From Lachnospiraceae bacterium KH1T2 (lineage in GTDB: Bacteria; Bacillota; Clostridia; Lachnospirales; Lachnospiraceae), in NCBI GenBank assembly GCA_900114405.1, contig FOSY01000016.1, positions 18,649-82,648 of the forward strand: a DNA stretch of 64,000 bases. The letters are read 5' to 3'. How positions within the stretch are numbered: the stretch's first letter is position 1; each line of letters begins with the position of its first letter. Below the pieces are notes generated by a model. It was given only the letters and a program-made list of their open reading frames with translations, was not told the DNA's origin and searched no databases. The translations under genes and the position numbers were made by a program. This document shows positions 1 to 9,608 of this stretch, piece by piece.

Positions 1-535
1 ACAAATAGATATCAGTGTAATCAGCCATTGCCTGATATGCTCCGGGCATAGTCTTATTTGCAGTTACCAATGAAAAGTTGTTTATTCCCGCTGCCTCTGC
101 ATCTCTTACTGCTATACACGAAGACGGAGTAGTAGTTTCAAATCCAACTGAAAGGAACGCTACTTCTTCTTCCGGGTGCTCCTCTGCATATTTTTCTGCA
201 TCCTGCGGCGAATACACCACTTTTACCTTAGCACCAAGACCCCTGGCTTTCTGAAGGCTTGTCTCTGACCCCGGTACACGCACCAGATCTCCAAATGTAC
301 ATATCGTAACACCATGCTTAAGCGCAAGCTCTACTGCACAGTCTATGAATCCTGCCGGCGTTACACACACAGGACATCCCGGACCTGATATCAATTCTAT
401 TTTAGGTGAAAGAAGCTTTCTTATACCCAGACGGAATATTTCATGAGTATGTGTACCACACACCTCCATTATCCTTATCTTCTTACCATCATAATTTTTA
501 AGGAGCTCCGCGCCTTTTCTTACTTCTTCTGTCAT
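1..535 (-). CDS. hypD: HypD, hydrogenase Fe(CN)2CO cofactor assembly protein (partial, C-terminus beyond left edge)
   Basis: The minus strand from an ATG at 535 encodes about 178 residues that run off the left edge. The N-terminal part has the HypD signatures: Cys26 in an EVCGTHTH motif, a GPGCPVC motif, and a GFETTTP motif. HypD is an iron-sulfur protein that with HypC forms the scaffold on which the iron with two cyanides and one carbon monoxide of [NiFe]-hydrogenases is built in the cytoplasm. The start ATG overlaps the hypC stop as ATGA, so the two are translationally coupled. The C-terminal cluster cysteines lie outside the window and could not be checked. Confidence 0.93.
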   Translation of the reverse strand, partial: MTEEVRKGAELLKNYDGKKIRIMEVCGTHTHEIFRLGIRKLLSPKIELISGPGCPVCVTPAGFIDCAVELALKHGVTICTFGDLVRVPGSETSLQKARGLGAKVKVVYSPQDAEKYAEEHPEEEVAFLSVGFETTTPSSCIAVRDAEAAGINNFSLVTANKTMPGAYQAMADYTDIYL

Positions 536-747
536 CAGTCCATGAACTCCTTCATCAGTTCTTCAGATTCATTTACATCATCGTCTGTTATCTTAGCTAT
601 TGCAGAACCTGCATGAACCATTACGTAATCCCCTGGCTCCAGGTCTGCAATAAGTTCTGACGATACGCTTCTCTTTGCTCCTGACGCATCTATTATTGCT
701 GTTCCATTACTAACCTTTAATACTCTAGCAGATAATCCAACACACAT
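535..747 (-). CDS. hypC: HypC/HupF-family hydrogenase maturation chaperone
   Basis: A 70-residue protein beginning MCVGL, with the N-terminal Cys2 that is invariant in HypC and is used to bind the Fe(CN)2CO unit and the hydrogenase large subunit. The C-terminal part is acidic. Length is as expected for the family. An AAGGAG ribosome site lies 5 nt before the ATG. It sits 9 nt after hypF and overlaps hypD, so it belongs to one transcription unit. No hydrogenase structural gene is visible in the window; hypE, hypA/B and the enzyme could lie to the left. Confidence 0.93.
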   Translation of the reverse strand: MCVGLSARVLKVSNGTAIIDASGAKRSVSSELIADLEPGDYVMVHAGSAIAKITDDDVNESEELMKEFMD

Positions 748-756
748 AATTACTCC

Positions 757-3066
757 TTATCTCTCAGTCATCCGCTGCAAGCTTCTCGCTGCTGCAAACG
801 CCTGTCCTAAAGCTATACCTCCATCATTAGGCGGTATAAGACTATGTTTCAATACTTTAATTCCTGCTGTGACAAGCCTGTCTTCCACAAGTTCCAGAAG
901 CAGAGTATTCTGAAACACACCTCCACTCAGAGCCGCAACATTTATACCAGATGAGCTGTTTACACGTTTAATGGCCTCCACAATTCCGTCTGCGAGCCAT
1001 GCATGGAATTGGTAAGCACATTTTTCAATCGACACTCCTGACATTCTGTCTTCGATCAATTTTTTGAAAATTCTATCAGTTCTTATATGTAAAAAGCCTT
1101 CCTCGTCTGTAACCAGTTCTGACAATTGCATTATATCACGATTCACATAGCTTTCTGCCGCATACTGAAGTGCTGTGGATGCTTCACCTTCAAATGATGA
1201 CTCTATAACTATCCCAAGCGCTGCACTTACCGCATCAAAAAGCCTTCCTGCACTTGTAGATTCCACTGTATTTAAGCCTTTTTCAGCCATTTTAGCTAAT
1301 ACATTAAGCTGAATCTTATCAGTGATTTTAAGCTTTTCTGCGATCTCTTCTGCATCCTTCTTTTCAAATATAGAATTAAGCATTGATGCAGCGATCTTCC
1401 AGCCTGTACGTGAAGCGCTGTCTCCTCCGACCTGCTTAAATGGAACAATACTGCCAACCCTCTCAAAGCCGTCAGGGTCAGCTATCATCACTTCGCCGCC
1501 CCATATTGTTCCGTCCGTTCCATATCCGGTACCATCGAAAGCCACTCCTATAACTTTTTCTGCTGTGTCATTCTCCGCCATACATGACAATATATGCGCA
1601 TAGTGATGCTGTACTTTCAATACTTTCCTGCCCAGGCTTTCCGCAAATTCCGTCGAATGGTACGCCGGATGCATATCACAGGCTACCACTTGCGGTTCAG
1701 CCTCAAGCATATCTTCCATCCTGAGAACCGTCTTTTCAAGGACATTTAGTGATCTTACATCTGCAAGATCGCCTATATAAGCCGACGGATACATAAGACC
1801 ATTCTTTCCTACGCAAAACGTATTTTTCAGCTCACCACCTATTGCAAGGACCTCACCTTTAGCAATAGAGCTCACATCAACAGGCAATGGTGCATATCCT
1901 CTAGAACGTCTTATCATATAAGGCTCTCCCTTATAAAAGTCCATCACAGAATCATCTGCTCTTGTAAGTATCTCACGATTATGTGAAAGAATAACATCAA
2001 CAAACAACGACAGCTCTTTAAGTACTTCTTCATCATTTGCACAGATCGGAGCTCCTGATACATTCCCGCTAGTCATTACCAAAACTTCCGGAAATTCTTT
2101 TCCATCAGGATACTTAAAAATAAGCATATGAAGCGGTGTATATGGCAGCATTACTCCAATTTTCGGATTTCCAGGGCATAGTGACTCTGCCAATGCAGCA
2201 TTTTGCTTCTTCTTCATAAGCAGTATAGGCTTTTGATGTCCCTTAAGGATTTTGTCCATTTCAGGCTCTACCTCGGCTATCCGCTTTACAGAGCTTTCAT
2301 CCGCTGCCATCACAGCAAAAGGCTTTACCGGCCGACATTTTCTTTTGCGCAAAAGTTTTACCGCATCTTCATTTGATGCATCGCAGCACAGATGAAATCC
2401 TCCTATCCCTTTGATAGCAGCGATTCCTCCATGTCTGATAACTTCTCTGGTCTTGACAATAGCGTCATTTCCCCTGACTGCGATAGATCCATTTTTTTCA
2501 AGTAAATATACCTCAGGTCCGCACTCATTACAGCATACCGGCTGTGCATCAAATCTTCGTGATCTTGATGTTTCATACTCTTCACGGCACTTGACACACA
2601 TAGGGAAATGCTTCATCGATGTCCGTTCTCTATCGTATGGAAGCCTCTCTAATATTGTCAGCCTCGGGCCACATGATGTGCAATTTATAAACGGATGAAG
2701 GTATCTTCTGTTTTTCGGATCAAAAAGCTCTTCTGCACATTTATCACATATTGCTATGTCCGGAGGTATGAATATTTCTCCCTTCGTCTTTTCACTTTCA
2801 ACAATGGAAAAATTTTCAAATTTCTCAAATTTACTTAAGATTTTCTCGTCTATACGTATTATAATTGCCCTGTCAGGCGGATTGCTTTCCAGATCATTTA
2901 CAAACTCAGCTATAGAGTTTTTCTCCCCCTGCAGCAATATTTCTACAAAAGGTCCTCTATTACTGACACTTCCATTAAGCTTATGGCATTCTGCAAGTCT
3001 TGCTACCGTCGGTCGAAAACCTACCCCCTGAACGATCCCGTACACTCTTAATCTATGCGTTTCCAT
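757..3066 (-). CDS. hypF: HypF carbamoyltransferase (hydrogenase maturation)
   Basis: About 769 residues from the ATG at 3066; an upstream in-frame ATG at 3105 lies inside the preceding gene and is rejected because METHRLRVYG is the natural acylphosphatase start. Domains in order: acylphosphatase with VQGVGFRP (12-19); two zinc fingers with Cys107/110/129/132 and Cys157/160/179/182; a YrdC-like domain with a KPFAVM motif (about 248); and a Kae1-like carbamoyltransferase domain with HHYAH (487-491) and a DGTGYGTDG loop. HypF uses carbamoyl phosphate and ATP to make the thiocarboxamide on HypE that becomes cyanide ligands. It begins 4 nt after the stop of the NifDK-like gene, so the two are almost certainly co-transcribed. 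Confidence 0.96.
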   Translation of the reverse strand: METHRLRVYGIVQGVGFRPTVARLAECHKLNGSVSNRGPFVEILLQGEKNSIAEFVNDLESNPPDRAIIIRIDEKILSKFEKFENFSIVESEKTKGEIFIPPDIAICDKCAEELFDPKNRRYLHPFINCTSCGPRLTILERLPYDRERTSMKHFPMCVKCREEYETSRSRRFDAQPVCCNECGPEVYLLEKNGSIAVRGNDAIVKTREVIRHGGIAAIKGIGGFHLCCDASNEDAVKLLRKRKCRPVKPFAVMAADESSVKRIAEVEPEMDKILKGHQKPILLMKKKQNAALAESLCPGNPKIGVMLPYTPLHMLIFKYPDGKEFPEVLVMTSGNVSGAPICANDEEVLKELSLFVDVILSHNREILTRADDSVMDFYKGEPYMIRRSRGYAPLPVDVSSIAKGEVLAIGGELKNTFCVGKNGLMYPSAYIGDLADVRSLNVLEKTVLRMEDMLEAEPQVVACDMHPAYHSTEFAESLGRKVLKVQHHYAHILSCMAENDTAEKVIGVAFDGTGYGTDGTIWGGEVMIADPDGFERVGSIVPFKQVGGDSASRTGWKIAASMLNSIFEKKDAEEIAEKLKITDKIQLNVLAKMAEKGLNTVESTSAGRLFDAVSAALGIVIESSFEGEASTALQYAAESYVNRDIMQLSELVTDEEGFLHIRTDRIFKKLIEDRMSGVSIEKCAYQFHAWLADGIVEAIKRVNSSSGINVAALSGGVFQNTLLLELVEDRLVTAGIKVLKHSLIPPNDGGIALGQAFAAARSLQRMTER

Positions 3067-3070
3067 TAAC

Positions 3071-5395
3071 TCACGTTCCTTCCGGTCTCTGTCCAGACAC
3101 TGCAAAATGCATCATATCGATCCATTCACACTCTATACTTACAAGCGGTTTCATGACAGGATCAGCAAAAATCACATCATAATTCTCTTTTTCAGTAAGC
3201 TCCGTCAGGTCAAACTCTTCTTTAAGCCTGATATCAGCCTCTCGCTTAAATTCTCTATCCATCATAAAGAATGAGGCAACAGTGACATCCACATCACTAT
3301 ATTTTTTCTCTATCTCTTCTCTAAGAGAATGAGCAGCTGCCTGCTGATGTACAATAAGTACTTTCTTACCTGAAAGTTCCGGAGTGTATTCAAGCCACTT
3401 TGAAGCCAGCGGGAAACCATATTCGTAAGTCAGTCCTTTTTCCTCACAGGCTTCTCTGACAGCTTTAAGCGCTGCCGGCGATACCGCAAGTATATCAGCA
3501 CGCTTCGACTTATTCCAAGCCTCTTTGACCTCAGCTTCACTAATGTCAGCAAAATCCATCGGCGTAAAGCCAACTATATCTCCTGCATTAACATTCTCTA
3601 TTCCGATTGCTTTTACAGCGCGTTCAATGCCTTTATCGTAAAGTTCCATACCGTTTGTCTGGATAGTTATAGTTCTTACTCCACAGGCCTTTTCGCTCAT
3701 ACGTTTAAGCGCCATATAGTCAGTCGCTATAACCGCCGGTACAGGTGTACCGACAAGTGCAATAAACTCAGGCTTTATAGTTTCGGCAGCGCTTTTAAGC
3801 TTGGCTACAAGCTCCTTATCTCGCCCCAGTATCGCATCCATGTCTCTAAGGCCGGCGCTAAATACTGCTGTTCTGGCTCCCATTCCAGCGCTTATCCAAC
3901 GAGGTTCATCAAAGCCGCATATATTTCCGGTACATCCGCCGGCGTCAATTATCACTATCATTCCGCCCTTATTATAAATATAGGAAACGGCTCCACTCTG
4001 ATCAGGCGCAAATGGTGTAAGGACTTTTCTAAATCCACGGATATTTCCTGTTTTTACGAGCTTTAATGTATTGCTTTTATCAAATTCCGGACTCTCGGCA
4101 TCATCATTTGATGAGCTTTCCAGCGTTTCATCTATACTGTCCAGGAGCTTGATAAGCCCATCAAATCCAAACGGCTGCTCATCTTCATTCCACAGCAAGT
4201 GTTTGCATTCCGGATGATAATACGCAGCATCTTTACCGATTGTCAGGTCTACTTTGGTATTTTCCGGTGAATATTTAAGCATTGACGGATCCTGGTTGCA
4301 ATATACTCTTGTCTCCGGACTGATTTCTGAAAGTTTCTTTAACCAGACCATTGCTTCATTTGTTACCACACCAAATATCTCTTCAATCTTCACTCCGAGA
4401 CAGGCAAGCGAAAAAGCAAGCTCATATGGATCAGCGTTAACACTTTCACCTATCGAAACTCTTAAACTTCTGTTTTTCGCTCTGAATCTTTCCTCAGCTT
4501 CCTTAGCCTTTTTATAATGCTCTTCATCACTTACACTTGAGCCTATCGCCTTCAAAAATGCCATATACTGGCGATGGATACGTTCTGCATTATAAAATCT
4601 CTTAAGCTCTATATACGGCTGTCCAAGCCTTTCAGCAAGTTCATCTGCTGCATTTCTTGCTTCCTGATTTAATACTATATTAAAGCTGGCACTTGCCATT
4701 TCCTGAAAAGCTTCAAAGCTCTCACATCTGGATATTTCCCTGATATGTCTTACCCCAGAGTTTCTTAAAAGATCATATAATTCCGAAGAGTCTTTCAGTT
4801 TTGCAAAGAAGCCCATAATATTTACTGCATTACTATGACGACGCTGCTTTTCAAGAAGCGAATAGATTGATGATCTCACGTGAACCATCGGAGGTTTCCT
4901 TCCCTCGCGGGTAAGAGCGTACATATAACATGGTCTTACCCTCACACCACACTGCTCCTCGCATTTCTTTGCAACACGGTCCATATCAGTTCCAAGCAGA
5001 GCATCCACACATGTGACACATAGCATCACAACTGACGGCTTTTTCTCAAGGCTTTCAAGAATTCCGGATACAGCTTTTGGAATGCTCGTCAAATGTCTTG
5101 CCGTTACGAGATCTGTTTCACTCATCGTAAGATAAAAAAATCTGTTTTTGTACTGCGGCAGACTGCTGAGTTCTGACGTATTACGACCGCAGCAGCCCGG
5201 CGAAATGATCAGCATTACCGAATCCGGAACTGAAAGTCCGGCACGTTTTACTCCAAATCCCTTCGCCCCCGGAGAGTTATAAGCAAGTGTCGCCGGAGAA
5301 CTGTATATAAGATGCGATGAAAGAGTAAATTCCGCCGGAATATCTTCTCTGCTCACAAGCTCTTCAACTGTATAGTAAACAGCCTCATTACTCAT
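3071..5395 (-). CDS. Single-chain double NifD/NifK-like (nitrogenase component 1 superfamily) protein, substrate unknown
   Basis: A 774-residue protein made of two nitrogenase component-1-like halves. The N half (about 1-430) has Cys68/Cys69 in an SPGCCGRN motif and Cys126/Cys129 in [11 protein letters not shown], both resembling the cluster-ligand loops of NifD/NifK. An acidic linker (about 428-440, rich in Ser/Asp/Glu) leads to the C half (about 445-774), with Cys488 and Cys493 in [17 protein letters not shown]. The loop matching the third cluster cysteine of NifK reads [12 protein letters not shown] (548-559) and has no cysteine. True nitrogenases and BchN/BchB use separate subunits, so this is a fused pseudo-heterodimer. 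It overlaps the nifH-like gene by 8 nt and is followed after 4 nt by hypF. I cannot name its substrate. The assignment to the superfamily is firm; the function is open. Confidence 0.85.
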   Translation of the reverse strand: MSNEAVYYTVEELVSREDIPAEFTLSSHLIYSSPATLAYNSPGAKGFGVKRAGLSVPDSVMLIISPGCCGRNTSELSSLPQYKNRFFYLTMSETDLVTARHLTSIPKAVSGILESLEKKPSVVMLCVTCVDALLGTDMDRVAKKCEEQCGVRVRPCYMYALTREGRKPPMVHVRSSIYSLLEKQRRHSNAVNIMGFFAKLKDSSELYDLLRNSGVRHIREISRCESFEAFQEMASASFNIVLNQEARNAADELAERLGQPYIELKRFYNAERIHRQYMAFLKAIGSSVSDEEHYKKAKEAEERFRAKNRSLRVSIGESVNADPYELAFSLACLGVKIEEIFGVVTNEAMVWLKKLSEISPETRVYCNQDPSMLKYSPENTKVDLTIGKDAAYYHPECKHLLWNEDEQPFGFDGLIKLLDSIDETLESSSNDDAESPEFDKSNTLKLVKTGNIRGFRKVLTPFAPDQSGAVSYIYNKGGMIVIIDAGGCTGNICGFDEPRWISAGMGARTAVFSAGLRDMDAILGRDKELVAKLKSAAETIKPEFIALVGTPVPAVIATDYMALKRMSEKACGVRTITIQTNGMELYDKGIERAVKAIGIENVNAGDIVGFTPMDFADISEAEVKEAWNKSKRADILAVSPAALKAVREACEEKGLTYEYGFPLASKWLEYTPELSGKKVLIVHQQAAAHSLREEIEKKYSDVDVTVASFFMMDREFKREADIRLKEEFDLTELTEKENYDVIFADPVMKPLVSIECEWIDMMHFAVSGQRPEGT

Positions 5396-6152
5396 TAGAC
5401 TCTTCCTCCGTTAAAAGTGTTCTTGCCAGCTCAATATAGTGCCTGCTTACATCAAGTTCAGGATTGCCTTCAATTACCGTCTTACCTGCTTCCTCATAAA
5501 GAATTATGTCATCGCTCCTCGGAATCTCTCCGATGATACTAAGTCCATTTTCTTTTGCAAAAGCTTCCACTTTCTCATTCTCGTCTTTTACATTTCTATG
5601 ATTTAGGATGATTCCACGAACCTTTGCATAACCTCTATCCTGAAAATTCTTAACTGCTTCATTAATATTTCTTGCAGCATAAAGAGCCATTTTTTCTCCT
5701 GAGGTTACTATGAGAACCTGCTCTGCATAGCCTTCCCGGATTGGTGCTGCAAAACCACCGCACACGACATCACCTAAAACATCATATAAGACGACATCCG
5801 GCTTTTCTTTCTTGAAAAGCTCAAGTTCATCAAGAAGATGAAATGTTGTAACAATTCCACGTCCCGCACATCCAAGCCCCGGTGTCGGACCGCCAGTCTC
5901 TATACAAAGAACTCCACCGAATCCTTCCTTTACAACTTCGTGGTAGTCTTCCGGCAGAGCATCATTTTCACGCATGTAATCCATTACTGAACCTACAGGC
6001 TCTCCCCCAAGTAAATTCATAGTTGAGTCTGCCTTGGGATCACATCCTATCTGTATAACCTTTTTCCCTAATAGAGAAAAGGCGGCTGCAAGGTTCGCAG
6101 TCGTCGTAGATTTTCCGATTCCGCCTTTTCCATAAATTGCTAATTTTAACAT
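5388..6152 (-). CDS. NifH/BchL/CfbC-family ATP-dependent iron-sulfur reductase
   Basis: 254 residues with the complete NifH signature: P-loop GKGGIGKST (8-16), GCDPKADST (36-44), and the two cysteines that hold the inter-subunit [4Fe-4S] cluster, Cys95 in GLGCAGRG and Cys131 in [15 protein letters not shown]. Known family members deliver electrons with ATP hydrolysis to a component-1 partner (nitrogenase, protochlorophyllide reductase, F430 or methylthio-alkane reductase). The partner here is the fused NifDK-like protein whose ATG overlaps the last codons, with a GGAGG site inside this gene. No nifE, nifN, nifB or tetrapyrrole genes are nearby, so nitrogen fixation is unlikely. Confidence 0.93.
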   Translation of the reverse strand: MLKLAIYGKGGIGKSTTTANLAAAFSLLGKKVIQIGCDPKADSTMNLLGGEPVGSVMDYMRENDALPEDYHEVVKEGFGGVLCIETGGPTPGLGCAGRGIVTTFHLLDELELFKKEKPDVVLYDVLGDVVCGGFAAPIREGYAEQVLIVTSGEKMALYAARNINEAVKNFQDRGYAKVRGIILNHRNVKDENEKVEAFAKENGLSIIGEIPRSDDIILYEEAGKTVIEGNPELDVSRHYIELARTLLTEEESNE

Positions 6153-6185
6153 ACAAACTTTCCCTTGATTGATAATTCTTTAACA

Positions 6186-6194
6186 ATTATATCA
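6186..6194 (-). promoter_or_regulatory. Possible extended -10 promoter for the nifH-like operon
   Basis: On the minus strand the truA stop codon region reads TGATATAAT, matching TGnTATAAT. It lies about 33 nt before the ATG of the nifH-like gene. No good -35 hexamer is seen at 16-18 nt. The nifH-like gene could therefore be transcribed separately from truA, or simply read through. Confidence 0.35.
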
Positions 6195-6941
6195 CACGAT
6201 GTTGCCTAATATCTTGATTTCAATCAATGTAAGTCCATGTGCCGGTGCTGTCGGCCCCGCCTTAGATCTGTCACAGGCTTCTAATATCTCCCTGACATGC
6301 TCAGGCTCATATTTTCCGGCTCCAACCTCCAATAATGTACCCGCAATGATTCTCACCATATTATAAAGAAATCCATATCCCCTGACTGTGATTTGTATCT
6401 CATTTTCCACGCGTTCAACTTTGACCCCTGTCACTTCTCTGACAGTCGTTTTAGCTTGGGTGTGCACAGACGCAAAGCTCTTGAAATCATGTTCTCCCAC
6501 AAGATGATCTGCCGCCTGCTGCATCTTATCAACATCGTATTTTGTGTATGAGAAAAACGTATATAATCGCTTTATCGGATCAGGAAATTCCCCATTGCAA
6601 ATACGATACATATATGTTTTCTCTGTATCTGTAAACCTTGGATGGAAATCAGTCGGAACTTCCTCAGCTCCGACTACACGTATATCCTCCGGAAGCCTTG
6701 TATTCAGCGCATACGAAAACTTCTCAGCAGGCATTCTGGCTTCCGTGTCAAATACCGCCAGATTTCCCATCGCATGAACCCCTGCATCGGTTCTGCTGGC
6801 TCCACTTACTTCTATTTTCTCATGTGTAATTTCTTCGATAGCTCTGTTTAATTCACTCTCTATCGTGGTTGCACCATCCTGAACCTGCCAACCATGATAG
6901 TTTGTACCATCATAAGCTACTTTTAACATCACTCTTTTCAT
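6192..6941 (-). CDS. truA: tRNA pseudouridine(38-40) synthase TruA
   Basis: 249 residues, normal for the family. The catalytic aspartate is Asp52 in the GASRTDAGVHA motif, and the C-terminal region has RGYGFLYNMVRIIAGTLL typical of TruA. It isomerises uridines 38-40 in the anticodon arm of tRNAs. Its ATG overlaps the ecfT stop as ATGA. The ecfA-ecfT-truA order is common in Clostridia next to the ribosomal superoperon, so this gene marks the end of the conserved block before the nitrogenase-like and hyp genes. Confidence 0.97.
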   Translation of the reverse strand: MKRVMLKVAYDGTNYHGWQVQDGATTIESELNRAIEEITHEKIEVSGASRTDAGVHAMGNLAVFDTEARMPAEKFSYALNTRLPEDIRVVGAEEVPTDFHPRFTDTEKTYMYRICNGEFPDPIKRLYTFFSYTKYDVDKMQQAADHLVGEHDFKSFASVHTQAKTTVREVTGVKVERVENEIQITVRGYGFLYNMVRIIAGTLLEVGAGKYEPEHVREILEACDRSKAGPTAPAHGLTLIEIKILGNIV

Positions 6942-7744
6942 ATAAGACCAAACCTGCCTGCTGCAATTACCGCAGCAAAATATATGACAAGTATCAAAAA
7001 TGCAATTCTATCTCCAACTGTATACTTAAGCGGCTTCATTTTTGTTCGACCGTCTCCGCCTCTATAGCATCTGGCCTCCATTGCCATTGCAAGATCATTT
7101 GCCCTTCTAAATGCCGAAACAAACAATGGAACAAGTATCGGAACCAGTGCCTTTGCTCGTTGTATAAGGTTTCCATGTTCAAAATCAGCGCCTCGCGCAG
7201 CCTGAGCTCTCATGATCTTATCTGTCTCATCAAGCAGTATTGGGATAAATCTCAATGCGATAGACATCATCATTGCAATTTCATGGACCGGAAGATTAAA
7301 CAGCTTAAACGGTCCCATTAAACTTTCAAGTCCATCCGTAAGCTGATTTGGCGTAGTAGTCAATGTCATCAGAGATGCACCTATTATCAGATAGATGAGT
7401 CTCACTGCAGTATAAACAGCATTTTCAAGTCCCTGAATCGTAATAGTAAATCTCCAAAGCTTAAATAATGCGTCTCCCGGTGTCATGAACATATTAAATA
7501 TTACTGTGAGCAGCATGATCACAAATATGCTCTTCATACCACGCATCATAAATTTAAATGGTACTTTTGATATTTTTATCATCACGACCAAAAAAACTGT
7601 CGCTATAGCAAAAGCAGTAACATTTCTAAAAAGGAACAGTGAAATTAAAAATACCAAAGTCCCAATGAGCTTTGTTCTTGGATCAAGCTTATGTATTTTT
7701 GAATCAGCCTGATAGTATTGTCCAATCGTTATATCTCTCAGCAT
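6938..7744 (-). CDS. ecfT: Energy-coupling factor transporter transmembrane protein EcfT
   Basis: 268 residues from the ATG at 7744 (MLRDITIGQYYQ). An upstream in-frame ATG at 7786 lies inside the preceding gene and is not used. Several hydrophobic segments form the membrane part, and two Ala-Arg-Gly-type coupling motifs are seen: AQAARGAD, and a second of the form EARCYRGG. EcfT links the two ATPases to exchangeable vitamin-binding S components in group II ECF transporters. No S component is encoded in the window, as expected for the shared module. It begins one base after the stop codon of the fused ATPase gene. Confidence 0.95.
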   Translation of the reverse strand: MLRDITIGQYYQADSKIHKLDPRTKLIGTLVFLISLFLFRNVTAFAIATVFLVVMIKISKVPFKFMMRGMKSIFVIMLLTVIFNMFMTPGDALFKLWRFTITIQGLENAVYTAVRLIYLIIGASLMTLTTTPNQLTDGLESLMGPFKLFNLPVHEIAMMMSIALRFIPILLDETDKIMRAQAARGADFEHGNLIQRAKALVPILVPLFVSAFRRANDLAMAMEARCYRGGDGRTKMKPLKYTVGDRIAFLILVIYFAAVIAAGRFGLI

Positions 7745-7745
7745 T

Positions 7746-9536
7746 TTACTTATAACTCCTAAGAATTTCCGGAATCGCCTCATCAATTGTTGTTACATCA
7801 GTGCTGAGATCAAATCCCTCTTTTTTCAGATCATTCATAATGTAAGTTACCTGTGGTGCCGCAAGTCCAACTTTTTCAAGCTCTTCATAATGTCTGAATA
7901 CTTCATGCGGAGTTCCATCCATAAGTATCTTTCCATCATCAACAACCATGATCCTATTCACATAATTTGCTACATCTTCCATACTATGTGATACGAGAAC
8001 CACGGTAATTCCCTGTTCATCGTGTAACTCTCTTATGAGTCCAAGTATTTCATCCCTTCCTTGTGGATCAAGCCCTGCTGTAGGCTCATCAAGTACCAGA
8101 ATATCCGGTTTCATGGCAAGAACACCTGCGATGGCTACTCGTCTCTTTTGACCACCGGAAAGCTCAAATGGTGATGCATAATAGCACTCATTCGGAAGTT
8201 TTACTGCTCTAAGTGCAGCAAATGCTGCAAGCTCCGCTTCCTTATCTGACATTCCCATATTCTTTGGTCCAAAGCAAACATCCTTAAATACAGTTTCCTC
8301 AAAAAGCTGATGCTCCGGATATTGAAAAACAAGTCCAACATGAAACCTTAGTGATCTCATGTCATAATCTTTATCGTAAACATCTTTACCATCAAAGTAG
8401 ACCGTACCTGATGTTGCCTTATTTAATCCGTTGAGATGCTGTACAAGCGTTGATTTACCTGATCCTGTATGACCAATAATACCTATCAGCTCACCTTTAT
8501 TTATAGAGAAAGAAACATCATTCAAAGCCTTTATCTCGTCTGAAGTTCCCTTACTGTACACGTAGCTGACATGATCGAGTATAAGCAAAGGTTTCTTATC
8601 CTTTACAATTTTTGTTTCATTACTCTTTTCTTCTCTTAAATACTTCGAAATAATACTATCAGCATTTTTCAGTCTAAATGATTCAGACTTTATACGTTTT
8701 AATTCACTTATAAGCTCTTCTTTACTCAAAATCGCATCCTTTATTGGCAATCCGGCATTTTTTAAATACCACGCCAATAATGTTGCCTGAGGAACATCTA
8801 ATCGAAGTTCTCTGAGTTTATCTACATCTGAGAAAATCTCCTTAGGCGTTCCTTCCATTGCGAGCTTACCATGATCCATTACAAAAACGCGATTTGCATG
8901 GATTACTTCTTCCATGTAGTGTGTTATCAAAACTACTGTAACTTTCTCATTTCTGTTTAACTCACATGCAGCGTTTATAACATCATTTCTACCTGATGGA
9001 TCCAACATTGCCGTAGGCTCATCCATAATAATACACTTAGGCTGCATAGCAACCACACCTGCTATTGCTACCCTCTGCTTTTGTCCGCCTGAAAGCCTAT
9101 TTGGAGAATGCTTACTATACTTTGTCATTCCAACAGTTTTTAAAGCATTTTTTACCCTTTTCCATATATCCTCTGTCGGAACACCAATATTTTCAGGTCC
9201 AAAGCCAACATCCTCTTCAACTACATTACCTATTATCTGATTGTCAGGATTTTGGAAGATCATACCTGCAAGCTGTCTGATACTCCAAGTATTCTCTGCT
9301 GCAGATGTATCTTTTCCGTCTACCATGACTCTGCCTTCTGTCGGATATAAAATTGCATTTATATGCTTCGCAAAAGTTGATTTTCCCGAGCCATTACCGC
9401 CAAGTACAGCAACAAAGTCTCCCTTTTTAATACTAAGAGAAACTCCATCAATTGCTTTCGTTATGCCTTCGACATTGCCTTCTTCATCTCTGCGAATGTA
9501 TTCAAATCTTAAATCTTTAGTCTCTACTATTCCCAT
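7746..9536 (-). CDS. Fused EcfA1-EcfA2 ATPase of the energy-coupling factor transporter
   Basis: 596 residues from the ATG at 9536, chosen because AGGA lies about 7 nt upstream, while the earlier ATG at 9557 has no ribosome site. Two complete ABC ATPase domains lie in one frame: domain 1 with Walker A GGNGSGKST (46-54), LSGGQKQRV (148) and Walker B IIMDEPTAMLD; domain 2 with GHTGSGKST (355-363), LSGGQKRRV (459) and LVLDEPTAGLD. A charged linker of about 45 residues joins them. In most Firmicutes EcfA1 and EcfA2 are separate adjacent genes forming a heterodimer; here the heterodimer is a single chain. No internal stop or frameshift is needed. It powers vitamin or trace-nutrient uptake with EcfT. 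Confidence 0.93.
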   Translation of the reverse strand: MGIVETKDLRFEYIRRDEEGNVEGITKAIDGVSLSIKKGDFVAVLGGNGSGKSTFAKHINAILYPTEGRVMVDGKDTSAAENTWSIRQLAGMIFQNPDNQIIGNVVEEDVGFGPENIGVPTEDIWKRVKNALKTVGMTKYSKHSPNRLSGGQKQRVAIAGVVAMQPKCIIMDEPTAMLDPSGRNDVINAACELNRNEKVTVVLITHYMEEVIHANRVFVMDHGKLAMEGTPKEIFSDVDKLRELRLDVPQATLLAWYLKNAGLPIKDAILSKEELISELKRIKSESFRLKNADSIISKYLREEKSNETKIVKDKKPLLILDHVSYVYSKGTSDEIKALNDVSFSINKGELIGIIGHTGSGKSTLVQHLNGLNKATSGTVYFDGKDVYDKDYDMRSLRFHVGLVFQYPEHQLFEETVFKDVCFGPKNMGMSDKEAELAAFAALRAVKLPNECYYASPFELSGGQKRRVAIAGVLAMKPDILVLDEPTAGLDPQGRDEILGLIRELHDEQGITVVLVSHSMEDVANYVNRIMVVDDGKILMDGTPHEVFRHYEELEKVGLAAPQVTYIMNDLKKEGFDLSTDVTTIDEAIPEILRSYK

Positions 9537-9608
9537 GTCCCGTCCTGTCCCGCTCATAGCATGCTATGATGCGTGCAGTATTAATAACCTGTTTTTTTCT
9601 ACCACGTC

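Noticed and set aside
757..6152. Nitrogen-fixation cluster
   Set aside because: A NifH-like protein is present, but there is no separate nifD/nifK pair and no nifB, nifE or nifN in the window, and a key cysteine loop is missing in the second half.
6869..7321. Plus-strand open frame of 150 codons over truA/ecfT
   Set aside because: Antisense to real genes, rich in Cys/His/Lys from reversed codons, and without a ribosome site.
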